A DNA stretch of 64,000 bases from Prolixibacter bellariivorans ATCC BAA-1284 (GTDB taxonomy: Bacteria; Bacteroidota; Bacteroidia; Bacteroidales; Prolixibacteraceae), in the NCBI RefSeq assembly GCF_000621705.1, contig NZ_JHXO01000012.1:1-64000 (forward strand), in the 5' to 3' direction. Below the pieces are notes generated by a model, which made no database searches, had not been told where the DNA came from, and saw only the letters and a list, made by a program, of their open reading frames with translations. Shown here in pieces: positions 36,272-47,000 of this stretch (its first letter is position 1; every line of letters begins with the position of its first letter). The translations under genes were made by a program, and so were the position numbers.

Positions 36272-37420
36272 TTACCGGAATAACAGGCAAACAGGTTTCG
36301 GTGCTTTTATTTCGCTGGTATAGGTCAACATTCCGGTTTCCGGATTGCGTCGGAACGCCACAATGTTGTTACTATTCTGATTGGCCACCAAAACGAATTT
36401 TCCGTCAGGAGATAACGTAAAGTTCCGGGGTGTTTTTCCCCTCACTCCTTCCGTTCCTTTCTCTGTCAGTTTTCCGCTTTGCGGATCGATAGAGAAAATA
36501 ACGATGTTGTCCAGGCCCCGATTAGATGCATAAAGATATTTTCCGTCAGGCGAAATAGCTATTTCGGCACAGGTGTTTTCTCCGTCGTAGCCTTTGGGAA
36601 GCGTAGAAACCGATTCTTTCACGTCAAATCCTCCATCATCTTTCATTGCCACTCGTGTAACGGTACACCCCATTTCGCTAATCACATACATATTCTGTCC
36701 GTTGGGGCCAAAAGCAATGTGACGCGGTCCGGCTCCGGGAGCCATCGGAATTTTAGGAGTTTTGCACGGCACCAGTTTTCCGTTATCGGCATCGAGACGA
36801 TAAACATACACGTCGTCGGTTCCCAAATCGGCTGCAAAGATGCGTTTTCCACCGGGCCCGAAATACGAACTGTGCGCATGGGGTCCCTTCTGACGGTTAA
36901 CATTGGGTCCGTGTCCTTCGTGCTGACTTACATACAATGCTTTGCTAATGGTTCCGTCACCATTCAGACGAAACAAACCGACACTGCCACTTGAGTAGTT
37001 AGCTGTCAACGCGAAACCTTCCGGATTCACACTCACAAAACAAGGATCGGCGCCACCACTGGGCTCCTTATTGATGGCTTTCAGATTCCCCGTACTTTTA
37101 TCTACGGCAAACGATTCGATATATCCCTGGGTATTACCTACAGCCGTATTTTTTTCCTGAACAGCCAGCAAGTAATTTCCATCAGGAGTTAGCGTTACAA
37201 AAGATGGATTAACCGAAACTCCGGCCAATGCATAGTTCTCCAGCTGACCGCTTTTCGGGTCCAGCTCGCAGCGATATATTCCTTTGCTATCGCTTCCGTC
37301 AGTGTAAGTTCCGATATAAAACATCATTCCAGATTTTGAGTTATCCTGAGCCAGGCTCTTTGCCGGACCGGCGAAAACAGCAGCACCCGCCATTAACAGG
37401 AGAAAGATATTTTTCTTCAT
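36272..37420 (-). CDS. Exported lactonase-family (6-phosphogluconolactonase-like) 7-bladed propeller
   Basis: 382 residues from the ATG at 37420, where a signal peptide starts (NIFLLLMAGAAVFAGPAKSLAQ); an upstream frame would mask it. The mature part is a YbhE/Pgl-like propeller, with repeated blades such as FYIGTYTDGSDSKGIYRCEL, PSFVTLTPDGNYLLAVQE, PHAHSSYFGPGGKRIFAADL, PRHIAFGPNGQNMYVISE and PRNFTLSPDGKFVLVANQ. The cytoplasmic homologue hydrolyses 6-phosphogluconolactone; export suggests a different lactone or carbohydrate-related substrate. It lies just downstream of the GH92 pair on the same strand but beyond a terminator-like hairpin. Confidence 0.88.
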   Translation of the reverse strand: MKKNIFLLLMAGAAVFAGPAKSLAQDNSKSGMMFYIGTYTDGSDSKGIYRCELDPKSGQLENYALAGVSVNPSFVTLTPDGNYLLAVQEKNTAVGNTQGYIESFAVDKSTGNLKAINKEPSGGADPCFVSVNPEGFALTANYSSGSVGLFRLNGDGTISKALYVSQHEGHGPNVNRQKGPHAHSSYFGPGGKRIFAADLGTDDVYVYRLDADNGKLVPCKTPKIPMAPGAGPRHIAFGPNGQNMYVISEMGCTVTRVAMKDDGGFDVKESVSTLPKGYDGENTCAEIAISPDGKYLYASNRGLDNIVIFSIDPQSGKLTEKGTEGVRGKTPRNFTLSPDGKFVLVANQNSNNIVAFRRNPETGMLTYTSEIKAPKPVCLLFR

Positions 37421-37551
37421 GGAATCAGCATTTAAAATTTTGTCTAAAGGTAACGAATTTGTCTGGCTTATATTCAGTCTGAATAAGGATGAAAGCACTT
37501 ACTGTTGAAAAAACAGGAAATGCTGGTTACCGGTCACTCCCTCACCTCTCA

Positions 37552-37590
37552 AAAAGAAAAGGACTGTCCCTGTCAAGACAGTCCTTCATC
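37552..37590. terminator. Hairpin after the PUL
   Basis: AAGGACTGTC pairs with GACAGTCCTT around CCTGTCAA. Flanking A and T runs are moderate. It separates the GH92 genes from the lactonase gene. Confidence 0.65.
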
Positions 37591-37630
37591 AAGCTTTGGT
37601 GATTAGGACAAGCTTTCGCTTGAAAAATAA

Positions 37631-39874
37631 TTATGGCTTTTGGTGAGCACCCCAACTTCGGTTTGCCCGGTTGCCCATGACAAGTACCAGTTTAGCGCCG
37701 TTCAACAAGTCAAAATGACTTAGAATAGGTTCATTCAACGGTTTCCCATTGAGCGTTGCCGACTGGATATATTTGTTTTCTTCGGAAGCATTTTTCGCCT
37801 CTATCTCAAATGTCTTTCCGTTCGCCAAATGAATTTTCACATCAGTGAATAAAGGACTTCCTATGCTGTAGACTGGCTTTCCCGGCGTAACCGGATAAAA
37901 TCCCATCGAAGAGAACACAACAAACGACGATAGGCCGCCGCCGTCTTCATCGCCGGGAACGCCCATCAAATCATTCCGGAACCACTCATGCAACAGTGCT
38001 CGAACCAATTTCTGCGTTTTCCAGGGTTGCCCGGCATAATTGTACAGGTAAGGAATATGGAGCGATGGCTCGTTGGCCATTGTAAACTGCCCCACGTTTC
38101 CGGTTTGATCAGGCAGCTGCGTATAAAATTCGCGCTTCCCTCTACCCATAGGCGTCGTAAACAACGCATCGAGATTTTGAGCAAACGCATTTTTCCCGCC
38201 CATCAGATTAATCAAATCCGGAATATTGTGCTGAACATCCCAACGGTACGTCCATCCATTGTTCTCGTCATAATAATCCCTTACGCCAACACCACCTGAA
38301 AAACGATAATCAAATGGCTCGATGAAATTTCCTTCAGCATCTTTCGGATGAAAAAACTGCGTTTGAGGATTGTACAGATTCCGGTAGTTAAATGAAGCCT
38401 TCAGAAAACGAGTTGCGTCAGCTTCTTCTCCCAGCGTATCGGCCAATTGCGACAAGCACCATTCGTCATACGACGTGCCCAATGTAACCGCTACAGCTTG
38501 TCTTCGTTCAAACAAATTAACTTCCGGAATGGTCTCCTTTTCGCCCGGTTTCAAAGCAGGGATATAACCATGTTTCTGGTAAAAAGCCGATAATGCACCA
38601 GCCGTTTTCCCCGACCAAGGTGCCAACGTTTTCTCCGTAATTCCTCTCTTGCATGCTTCGTAAGCTTTCTCCAAATCAAAACCATGCAGGCCTTTCCGGT
38701 AAGCGTCCAAAACTGACGCAACACCATGATTGGAATTCATGCGGCGGCTATCACCGGTAATTTCAGGGAAAGTCGGCATCCACATATGCGGCATCTGTTC
38801 CGCCATCCAGACAAATGAATTCAGAATATCATTTCCCCTTTCGGGATTAACCAGAATCCGTAATGGATGCAATGCCCGGTAAGAATCCCAAATCCAGTCA
38901 TCGGTGTAAAACGGGCGTCCGTTATCCGAATGCACCTGGTGATCGAATGCGCTGTAATAACGTCCGTCTTCCGAAATGCAAACCGGACGTTCGTAACAAC
39001 GGTAGAGCGATGTGTAGAAAACAGTCCGCTCATTTTCCGTTCCACCCTGAACTTCAATTTTGCCAAGCGCTTCATTCCAAATTTTTCGTCCTTCCGCCTG
39101 AATTTCAGCTACAGTTTTCCCGGCAACCTCGCGCTTCTGGTTCTTCTCGGCCTGCCTGGCACTGATGAAAGAAATGCCATAGTACAACTGCAATTTTCTT
39201 GTCCCTTTCGGGAAGTTCAGCACCAGACAAGCATTTCTTCCTGAAGCTTCGGAAGCGGCAAGCATTTTCTCATTGTCAAGAACCGAAACCTGCTCCGGCT
39301 TTTCGTCCGGGATTAGATATAGGAAAACACGCGTATCGTTTCCAATCAACTGCCAGCCGGAAATGGCTTTCCCGTCCCATTTCATTCCGCCATTAAGCGA
39401 GTTTAAAATCAGTCCGGGTGCGTCCTCCTTTTCAAATTTCAACGCATACATGGCCGATTGATGCGCCACGCCAAAATCCACATCGATCTGTGCCTCGTCG
39501 AGGTAAACCGAATAAGAATAAGGCGTAATCTTTTCCTGATCGTAAGAAAAGGAAATCACCGGTTGGACATCTTTCGGGTTTCCCTGAAAAGGGCTCAGAT
39601 TAAACGCCGAAACACCACGATGACTCGTTACTTCGAGCGGCAAACCGTGGAGCCGGACACTCGTATAATCGGCCCTCTCAGGATAAACACGCAACAAGCT
39701 ATTGGGCAAGTGTATGGTAGGATACGTAGGCACCAGCAAATGACTGATATTTCCCATATACGGATTGACATAATCAACCGGTGATTTGACTGCAGATCCC
39801 TGTTCCTGAACCTGAGCAACACATCCAACCAGTAAAACGAAAATTCCAATAAGCCAGCCGTTCAATATTTTCAT
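37631..39874 (-). CDS. GH92 alpha-mannosidase-like lipoprotein
   Basis: 747 residues from the ATG at 39874 (MKILNGWLIGIFVLLVGCVAQ, a lipoprotein signal); an ATG at 39883 is the alternative. The GH92 architecture is visible: an N-terminal beta domain (PVDYVNPYMGNISHLL) and a C-terminal helical catalytic domain with YTDDWIWDSYRALHPL, GWTYRWDVQHNIPDLINLMG, TMANEPSLHIPYLYNYAGQP and GDEDGGGLSSFVVFSSMGFYPV. The last holds the Glu/Asp base region. The family removes terminal alpha-mannose in a Ca-dependent way. GDEDGGGLSSF differs from the commoner DEDxGQxSAW version seen in its neighbour, so specificity may be different. It starts 11 bases after the other GH92 gene ends. Confidence 0.92.
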   Translation of the reverse strand: MKILNGWLIGIFVLLVGCVAQVQEQGSAVKSPVDYVNPYMGNISHLLVPTYPTIHLPNSLLRVYPERADYTSVRLHGLPLEVTSHRGVSAFNLSPFQGNPKDVQPVISFSYDQEKITPYSYSVYLDEAQIDVDFGVAHQSAMYALKFEKEDAPGLILNSLNGGMKWDGKAISGWQLIGNDTRVFLYLIPDEKPEQVSVLDNEKMLAASEASGRNACLVLNFPKGTRKLQLYYGISFISARQAEKNQKREVAGKTVAEIQAEGRKIWNEALGKIEVQGGTENERTVFYTSLYRCYERPVCISEDGRYYSAFDHQVHSDNGRPFYTDDWIWDSYRALHPLRILVNPERGNDILNSFVWMAEQMPHMWMPTFPEITGDSRRMNSNHGVASVLDAYRKGLHGFDLEKAYEACKRGITEKTLAPWSGKTAGALSAFYQKHGYIPALKPGEKETIPEVNLFERRQAVAVTLGTSYDEWCLSQLADTLGEEADATRFLKASFNYRNLYNPQTQFFHPKDAEGNFIEPFDYRFSGGVGVRDYYDENNGWTYRWDVQHNIPDLINLMGGKNAFAQNLDALFTTPMGRGKREFYTQLPDQTGNVGQFTMANEPSLHIPYLYNYAGQPWKTQKLVRALLHEWFRNDLMGVPGDEDGGGLSSFVVFSSMGFYPVTPGKPVYSIGSPLFTDVKIHLANGKTFEIEAKNASEENKYIQSATLNGKPLNEPILSHFDLLNGAKLVLVMGNRANRSWGAHQKP

Positions 39875-39884
39875 CACGCTCATT

Positions 39885-42203
39885 TTAATAGCTTAAAACA
39901 GAAACGGGGCGGTCTTTCGGGGCCGTTCCAAATTCCTTATTCGGCCGTTTCCCCATCACAAACTCCAACTGACCACCTGAGATAATATCCTGATAAGTAA
40001 TATAGGAATGGGTATATGGTCTTCCGTTCAACCGGACAGACTGGATATAAATGTTCTTTCCTCCCGCATTTTTAGTCGTGACGGTAAACTGCTTCCCGTT
40101 AGCCAAATTGATAGTGGCTTTAGTAAGCTGTGGCGAACCGAAACAGAATACGCTGTTGGCTGGATTGACCGGATAAAAGCCCATTGAACCGAACAGGTAC
40201 CAGGCCGACATCTGACCGCAATCCTCGTTACCGGAATAGCCCGACTGTTGATCAGTGTATAATTCGTTCTGAATTTTAGCACTGTAAAACTGAGCCTTCC
40301 AGGGTTCACCGGCAAAATCGTACAGATAAACAATGTGGTGACTGGGCTCATTTCCGTGAGCATACTGCCCGATAAAGCCCGAAGCATTGCCGTTGACATC
40401 TCCCGGTTTGGCATTGAGGGTAAAAAAAGTATCGAGCTTGTCAACAAACTTTTTGTCGCCTCCCATCATGTCTATAAACGAATACACATCCTGCGGCACA
40501 TACCACAGATATTGCCAGGCATTTCCTTCGGTGAACGGAAAACCACCATTGCCACCATATTTCAATGGATTAAATGGTTCAATCCAATTGCCGTTGCTGT
40601 CTTTTGCCCGAAAAAATCCAATGGATTTATCGAACAGATTTTTGTAATCGTTGGAACGATTCAGGAAAAACTCATAGTCGTCTTGGTGCCCAAGTTTCTT
40701 TGCCATTTGCGCCACACACCAGTCATCATAAGCAATTTCAAGCGTCAAGGAAACCGATTGGGTCTGCAAATCTTCCGGGAAATAACCGTACCTATCCAGT
40801 ATGTTGAACGGCGAATTCCGGTGCGAGGTCGTCGATGACGCTTTCACAGCTTCATAAGCTTTCTGGTAATCAACTCCGGGAATTCCCTTAAAGAATGCAT
40901 CGACAATAACCGGAATGGCGTGGTTACCAATCATGCAGTAATTCTCTTGTCCCCACAATTGCCAGATAGGCAAATAGCCATACGTCTCGTACTGGCGCAG
41001 CATCGAATTAATAAATGCTGCCGTTCGTTTCTGCTGCACCAGCGTGTAAAACGGATGAGCGGCACGGTAGGTGTCCCACAATGAGAACGTGCTGTAGTGC
41101 GTTCCATCAGGCGCATGCCGGATAGTGTTGTCAGTTGCCAGATAATCACCCGAAACATCGGCTATATTATTGGGCTGAATAAACAAATGGTACAACCCCG
41201 TGTAGAAAATACGTCTCTGTTTTGGCGTCCCCTCTACGTCAACACACGAAAGTTCCTTATTCCAGGTTTCGTTGGTTTGCTCAACAATCCCGTCAAAATT
41301 GAAATCTTTTATCTCAGCTTTCAGATTCTCACGGGCACCTTCGGCTGATACTGACGAAAGTCCGACTTTCACCAATAATGGTTGTGAATTATCCTTATCG
41401 AAATTCAGGACCAACTTCAAATTGGAACTATTGGCTACCGGAATATTCTCAAAGATATTCCTTCCGGCTTTAAAAGCGTGCGAATCGAACGGACGGGAAA
41501 ATTCGGCCCGGAAATACACTTTCCGAAGCGGAGCCCAGCCTGAAATAATACGGTAGCCTTCGATGGTTTTTGAATCGACAACGCGGGCCTGGGCTTCGAT
41601 GATTTTGCAATGGCGATAAGGACTGTTGCGAACCAGCGAATGATCAAGGTCAATCATCAGGTGAACCGGAGACGTATTGGCAAAAGTGTAGCGATGCATT
41701 CCACAATGCTCGGTAGCGGTCAGTTCTGCCTTAATATGATAGTCATCGAGAACAACGCTGTAGTAACCTGGATACGCTTTTTCAGTCTCGTGTCGAAATG
41801 CCGAACGAAATCCTTTTGTCTTGCCGTCATCACTTCCACATTGCCATTGAATGTCGCCACCATAAGGCATGAACAAGAAGTCGTAAAGATCGGGGCAACC
41901 GGTTCCACTCAAATGCGTATGGCTAAAACCAACGATGGTTTTGTCGTTGTAATCGTAGCCACTGCAGGGATCGTCGGGATATTCGCGTGTATCAGGGCTA
42001 AGCTGCACCAATCCGAAAGGAGCGCAGGCGCCAGGAAAATTACTTCCCGAAAGGCTTAAGCTATCAACAGAGCCTGTTCCTATAAATGGATTGACGTACC
42101 GTGTATATTTTTTTGTTGATGTTGGTGGAAATGAGGCAAAGCTAAAGCTCTGTCCAATAAAAAGCAGAATTCCAATTGATAGAAATAAATGGATTTTTCT
42201 CAT
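39885..42203 (-). CDS. GH92 exo-alpha-mannosidase
   Basis: 772 residues from the ATG at 42203, which starts a clear signal peptide (KIHLFLSIGILLFIGQSFSFA). N-terminal beta-sandwich: YVNPFIGTGSVDSLSLSGSN, GFSHTHLSGTGCPD. Catalytic helical domain: STFSLWDTYRAAHPFYTL, GNEPSHHIVYLYDFAGEP, and GNEDCGQMSAWYLFGSMGFY, which matches the canonical GH92 base motif. It should cleave alpha-1,2/1,3-type mannose from glycans in the periplasm. It is downstream of SusD and upstream of the second GH92, so it forms the enzymatic part of the PUL. The susD-GH92 gap contains a strong hairpin. Confidence 0.94.
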   Translation of the reverse strand: MRKIHLFLSIGILLFIGQSFSFASFPPTSTKKYTRYVNPFIGTGSVDSLSLSGSNFPGACAPFGLVQLSPDTREYPDDPCSGYDYNDKTIVGFSHTHLSGTGCPDLYDFLFMPYGGDIQWQCGSDDGKTKGFRSAFRHETEKAYPGYYSVVLDDYHIKAELTATEHCGMHRYTFANTSPVHLMIDLDHSLVRNSPYRHCKIIEAQARVVDSKTIEGYRIISGWAPLRKVYFRAEFSRPFDSHAFKAGRNIFENIPVANSSNLKLVLNFDKDNSQPLLVKVGLSSVSAEGARENLKAEIKDFNFDGIVEQTNETWNKELSCVDVEGTPKQRRIFYTGLYHLFIQPNNIADVSGDYLATDNTIRHAPDGTHYSTFSLWDTYRAAHPFYTLVQQKRTAAFINSMLRQYETYGYLPIWQLWGQENYCMIGNHAIPVIVDAFFKGIPGVDYQKAYEAVKASSTTSHRNSPFNILDRYGYFPEDLQTQSVSLTLEIAYDDWCVAQMAKKLGHQDDYEFFLNRSNDYKNLFDKSIGFFRAKDSNGNWIEPFNPLKYGGNGGFPFTEGNAWQYLWYVPQDVYSFIDMMGGDKKFVDKLDTFFTLNAKPGDVNGNASGFIGQYAHGNEPSHHIVYLYDFAGEPWKAQFYSAKIQNELYTDQQSGYSGNEDCGQMSAWYLFGSMGFYPVNPANSVFCFGSPQLTKATINLANGKQFTVTTKNAGGKNIYIQSVRLNGRPYTHSYITYQDIISGGQLEFVMGKRPNKEFGTAPKDRPVSVLSY

Positions 42204-42426
42204 GTGCATTGGAGAGTGTTTCATGAACCGTTTTCTAATCATAGGATGATTTTAAGTGTGCAGATTCTTTCTGGCAACCCGCTGAAAACTCATTCTTCAA
42301 GTCGCCCGTTTTCTGATACGTAAATACCTGAAATGCGATACAGCTTTATTCCTTACTATCCCGGGTAAGGATATCAAACTATAGTTAGAAAAGAAATAAT
42401 ACCACACACAACTTCAGCTTAAATAT

Positions 42427-42465
42427 AAGAGGACCATCCCCTAAAATGGGGTATGATCCTCTTTT
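42427..42465. terminator. Intercistronic hairpin between susD and GH92 genes
   Basis: AGAGGACCATCCCC and GGGGTATGATCCTCT form a long stem around TAAAAT; the T5 run is on the plus-strand side. On the coding (minus) strand it may act as a partial terminator or as a 3'-stabilising hairpin for the susCD message. Confidence 0.65.
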
Positions 42466-42481
42466 TACTTACTGTATTCAA

Positions 42482-44047
42482 TTATTTGCTTGCATAACCT
42501 GCATTTTGAGTCAAATTCGGGTTACGCTGCAATTCGTTCAATGAAATCGGGAATACCAGATCGGTTTCTTTAAACGTGGCTCCTGCTGCGTTCTGCGCAC
42601 CAATCAGGTCGATATAAGTTACTTCACCTGGAGTGGTTGCCGAGATAACCGGGAACTTCATCGTACGGACACAGTCGTCCCAGATTTTGAATTCCAACGG
42701 GAATTCGCGGATTCTCTCTGTCCAGCAGGTTTCGATGAACTCCTGCTTTGACAAGGCCAGCAAACCAGCTTTGATCTGGTCCTCGGTGTCACCGTTCATG
42801 TTAGCCCGTACCTGTATTTTGGCCAGGTAGGTAGCAGCTTCATCCGTCACACCGTCCGTCTGAGCAATTGACTCAGCATAATCCAGATAGGCTTCAGCCA
42901 AACGATAAAAATTCCAGTCCTTGGTTCCCTTACCGGTATTCAACACGGCATTTTCGTCGTAATAATACCAGCATCCAGCCTGTCCTGCCGGAGCCGTCCA
43001 GGTTTTACCGTTATTCGGGTTGGTATAATTCCAGTGAAAGAACTGGTTAGGCTGGATACGAAGATCATTAGCCGGATATACATTCAGGAATTGATCAATC
43101 GGACCATATACCCGCTCAAAAATCGAATAGGTTCCGAATACGGCTGTCGCCGAAGATGAAAAGGCATACGTTGGCCACCAGCTACTATTGCTGATGCTTT
43201 CATCGTACTCCTGTGCATAAATAACTTCATCCAAATCGTCGGTAGAGCGCAGTTGATTGTACGCACTGCTGCCCGACATATCAGTATTCGCAGTGAGTGA
43301 ATGAGGTGAATCGATGACCATTTTTGCATAAGTCTTCGCATTGGCATAATCACCCCGATGGAAATACACATCGGTAAGAACCATGGCTGCTACATACTTC
43401 GTAATTCGGTGCCCGTTAGCAGCAAATGTTTTTGCAGGCAGAGCATCAATAGCAGCTTTCAGATCAGACTCAATCTGCGTATAAACCTGGGCAGATGCCG
43501 TTCTTTCCGGATACAGATTCTCCAGGTTCGCAGGTTCCAACAGCAACGGAACATCGCCGAATGTTTTTATCAGGTAGAAGTAATTGAATGCCCTGAAAAA
43601 CTTAGCTTCCGCAGTCAGCTGTGCAGCGATACCTGAATCCATACTGATATTGGGAATGCTTACTATCGCATTGTTGGCCACGTTAATCGCTTTATAACAG
43701 TTATCCCAGATATCATCTGAAGTATCTGATATTTCATTCGTGTGCTGCTGACGAGTCAACAGACGAGAATATTTACACACCACTTCCTGTCCTTCGTAGC
43801 TATTACTGAAATAACCGGTCAACATCCCCGTGATGGAAGCTTTTGAGCCGATATATGCGCTGGAAGCATAGGATATACGCCTCGGTGCACCGTTCCAATA
43901 TAAGTAGTTTACGTTTGCCGTTGCCTGAGCTTCTGTTTTATAATAATCAACCTCTGTCAAAGATGACTTCGGACTTTCATCCAGAAAGTCATTACACGAG
44001 GTCATAAACAGAAGGCTGACTGATAAGCATATTAATATCTTTTTCAT
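42482..44047 (-). CDS. SusD/RagB-family glycan-binding lipoprotein
   Basis: 521 residues from the ATG at 44047 (MKKILICLSVSLLFMTSCND, lipoprotein signal). SusD features: CNDFLDESPKSSLTEVDYYKTE at the mature start (written here only in part), TPR-like helices with AEAKFFRAFNYFYLIKTFGD, VPLLLEPAN, RITKYVAAMVLTDVYFHRGD and a C-terminal ELQRNPNLTQNAGY. It sits on the cell surface and caps the SusC channel, binding the glycan to be imported. It is co-transcribed with susC, 25 bases upstream. Confidence 0.95.
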   Translation of the reverse strand: MKKILICLSVSLLFMTSCNDFLDESPKSSLTEVDYYKTEAQATANVNYLYWNGAPRRISYASSAYIGSKASITGMLTGYFSNSYEGQEVVCKYSRLLTRQQHTNEISDTSDDIWDNCYKAINVANNAIVSIPNISMDSGIAAQLTAEAKFFRAFNYFYLIKTFGDVPLLLEPANLENLYPERTASAQVYTQIESDLKAAIDALPAKTFAANGHRITKYVAAMVLTDVYFHRGDYANAKTYAKMVIDSPHSLTANTDMSGSSAYNQLRSTDDLDEVIYAQEYDESISNSSWWPTYAFSSSATAVFGTYSIFERVYGPIDQFLNVYPANDLRIQPNQFFHWNYTNPNNGKTWTAPAGQAGCWYYYDENAVLNTGKGTKDWNFYRLAEAYLDYAESIAQTDGVTDEAATYLAKIQVRANMNGDTEDQIKAGLLALSKQEFIETCWTERIREFPLEFKIWDDCVRTMKFPVISATTPGEVTYIDLIGAQNAAGATFKETDLVFPISLNELQRNPNLTQNAGYASK

Positions 44048-44071
44048 AGTAGTCTTCATTTTGGATTTTAA

Positions 44072-47000
44072 TTAGAATGTTACGTTTAGTCCCATTGTCC
44101 ATGTTCTGGCTCTTGGATATGCGTAAAATGTCATGTTCTGTCCGAACTTATCCGACAATCCGGTACCCTGGTGAGAGGTTGATTCCGGGTCGAAACCGTT
44201 GTATTTACTGGAACAGATCAAAAACGCATTGTTTACGCTCGCATATAAACGTAGCTTTGAAAGACCAATGGCTCTGCATTGTGTATCGGAAAAGGTATAC
44301 CCCAGCTGTATCAGATTACCTCTTAAATAAGAACCATCGGCAATCCAACCGGAATCCACCGTTGTATTCTGTCCGGCGTGGCCGGAATTCGTCAAATAGA
44401 TGGCTTGTTCCATCGTATTGGGGTTTGTTCCGTTGTAAGCATCATACAGAATATTTGTCAAGCCGTTGGTGATACCAAAACGGTCGTAGGTTGGGTGGTA
44501 AAATTGCTGCATCGTTTCTACTCCCCAAACAAATTGCAGATCAACCGTTAAATCAAGATTCTTGTACCTGAAATTGTTAATGAGACTACCGGTCCAATCA
44601 GGCATTCCTTTACCGATGATCTCTTTCTCATTAGTCCGCTTAGCCCGACCAATCTGGTTCTTATCGCAGTTACCGGCTTCATAATCTTCAATGGTGTAAA
44701 CGCCTAACCTGCGGTAACCATAGAAGCTACTCAGGTTTTCACCGACCCGCAAAATACTTTCGGAACCACCAACCCAATAGTTCAGCTCGATATCCTCATC
44801 GTTTTCGCCAAGATGAAGAATCTTGTTTTTATTGTAGTTCAGGTTCAGTGTTACATTCCACTGAAAATCTCCGCTACGAACAGGCGTAGCGTCAACCAAA
44901 ATATCAAGTCCCTGGTTTTGTACAGACCCAATATTCTTGTAAATAGAACTAAAACCTGAAGAAGTGGGTAAAGGAGTGTCAAGCAACAAATCGGTTGTTT
45001 TCTTGTGATAGTAAGAAATATCGAAGTTCAGCTTATTTCTAAACAACCCCAGGTTGAAGCCCATATCCCACTGTGCTGTTTTTTCCCATTTCAAATCGGG
45101 ATTTGCCATCGAGTTGATATAAGAATAGGGCGCCCGGGAACCATTGAGCAGATAGGTACCGGAGCTAATCGATGCAAGTGATTTATATGAATCAATTTCG
45201 GAGTTACCGGTAAAACCATAACTTGTGTGAAGCTTTAACGTGCTGATGGTTGCATTGTCCTTTAAAAAGTCTTCCTGCGATACAATCCAGGCTAAACCGG
45301 CCGATGGGAAGAACGCATACTTATTGTTCTTTCCGAATTTGGAAGAGCCATCGTAACGACCAGTCACTGTTGCCGAATACTTGTCGTTATAGGTATAGGC
45401 CAAACGCAGGAAGTAAGAATTCATTGACCATGCATTATAATCTGATTTCGGTGCCGAAGGAGTTGTACCTACCTCCATGTTATACCATCGGAAAAAGTCA
45501 TCACTAAATCCTTCGGTTCTCGATTCATCCCAGTTATAGGTTCTTTCCTGCCAGGATAGTCCGGCCATTGCATTCAAACGGTGCACGCCCAATACTTTCT
45601 GATAGGTTAAGTAAGTTTCTTCCTGCCAGTAAAATGTATTAGTATGATTGATATATGCCCAACCGTTCGGCATGGATATATTATTCAATGAAATGGAAGA
45701 ATAACCTTTGCTTGTCAAAGTGTGACTGTCGATACCAAACTGAGTTTTCAGATCAAGACCGTCCATCAAATGGAAGGTTAAAGCTGTATTTCCAAAAATC
45801 TGAGTATTATATCTCATCCGTCTTTGCAAATCGAGTATCATTACTGGGTTTGACATCCCTTCGAATCCAAAGGTGTCCGACATGGATGAGCTGGCGGAAG
45901 TGGTATAAACACCGTTAGCATCTCTCACGGGTAACCAGGGTAACATCTCAATCATTGTACGACGGGCTTCCTGACCTCCTCCCGTTTCCGGAGTATAACG
46001 TCCCCATGTATGGTTAACCGATAAATTAAGGGAAGTCGATAACCATTTCGTCGGATCTCCATCAAACGCCAATTTAGCATTGATACGTTTGCTGTAAGTA
46101 TTATTAACGATACCTTGCTGATCGGTATAATTCAGGAAAGCACCAGCCGAAGACTTCTCACCGGCTTGTTGAATATTCAGCTGATGATTTTGAGAAAAAG
46201 CGGTCCGGGTAGCTTCTTTCTGCCAATTCGTATCATACAAGGGATTACCCTGGGCGTCAAAATAGTTCGGATCGGTAAACCAATCTGTCCTGTCAAGCGA
46301 CCAATTGTAATCCATGTATTTGTTTTCATTTTCGAGTCCTATCATAAAAGCGTCGGTCCATTCCTGTGCATTCAACACATCCATATAACGGGCCATGGTA
46401 CTCACACTGGCTGAGCCCTGATAGCTTATGGTAGTTCCCTTTCCATGCTCTTTACCACGTTTCGTCGTAACGAGAATAACACCGTTAGCACCACGAGCTC
46501 CGTAAATAGCAGCAGAGGAAGCATCCTTCAACACTTCAATACTCTCGATATCATTCGGGTTGATCAAACCAAAATCCTCCATCACAACACCATCGACTAC
46601 ATATAACGGAGAAGATGAAGAATTAATGGTAGATACCCCCCTGATAACAACACGACTTGAATAAGCTCCGGGCTGACCTGAGTTGGAGAAAATATTGACA
46701 CCGGAAACTTTACCTCTCAAATTATCCAATGCGCTGAAACTTTGGTCTTGTACCAACTCCTCACCTTTTGCCTGGGAAATAGAACCGGTTACATCCTGCT
46801 TACGCATGGTACCGTATCCAATCGCTACCACTTCCTGAATTCCGTATGTCTCTCTCTTCATGGTAACATCAATAGTTTGCCGTGCCTGAACACTCACGTC
46901 CTGGGCAACCATTCCGATAAAAGAAAATACCAGTACATTAGAATCACTGACATCGGATATCGTATAATTTCCGTTAGTATCGGTAATCGTACCCGACGTC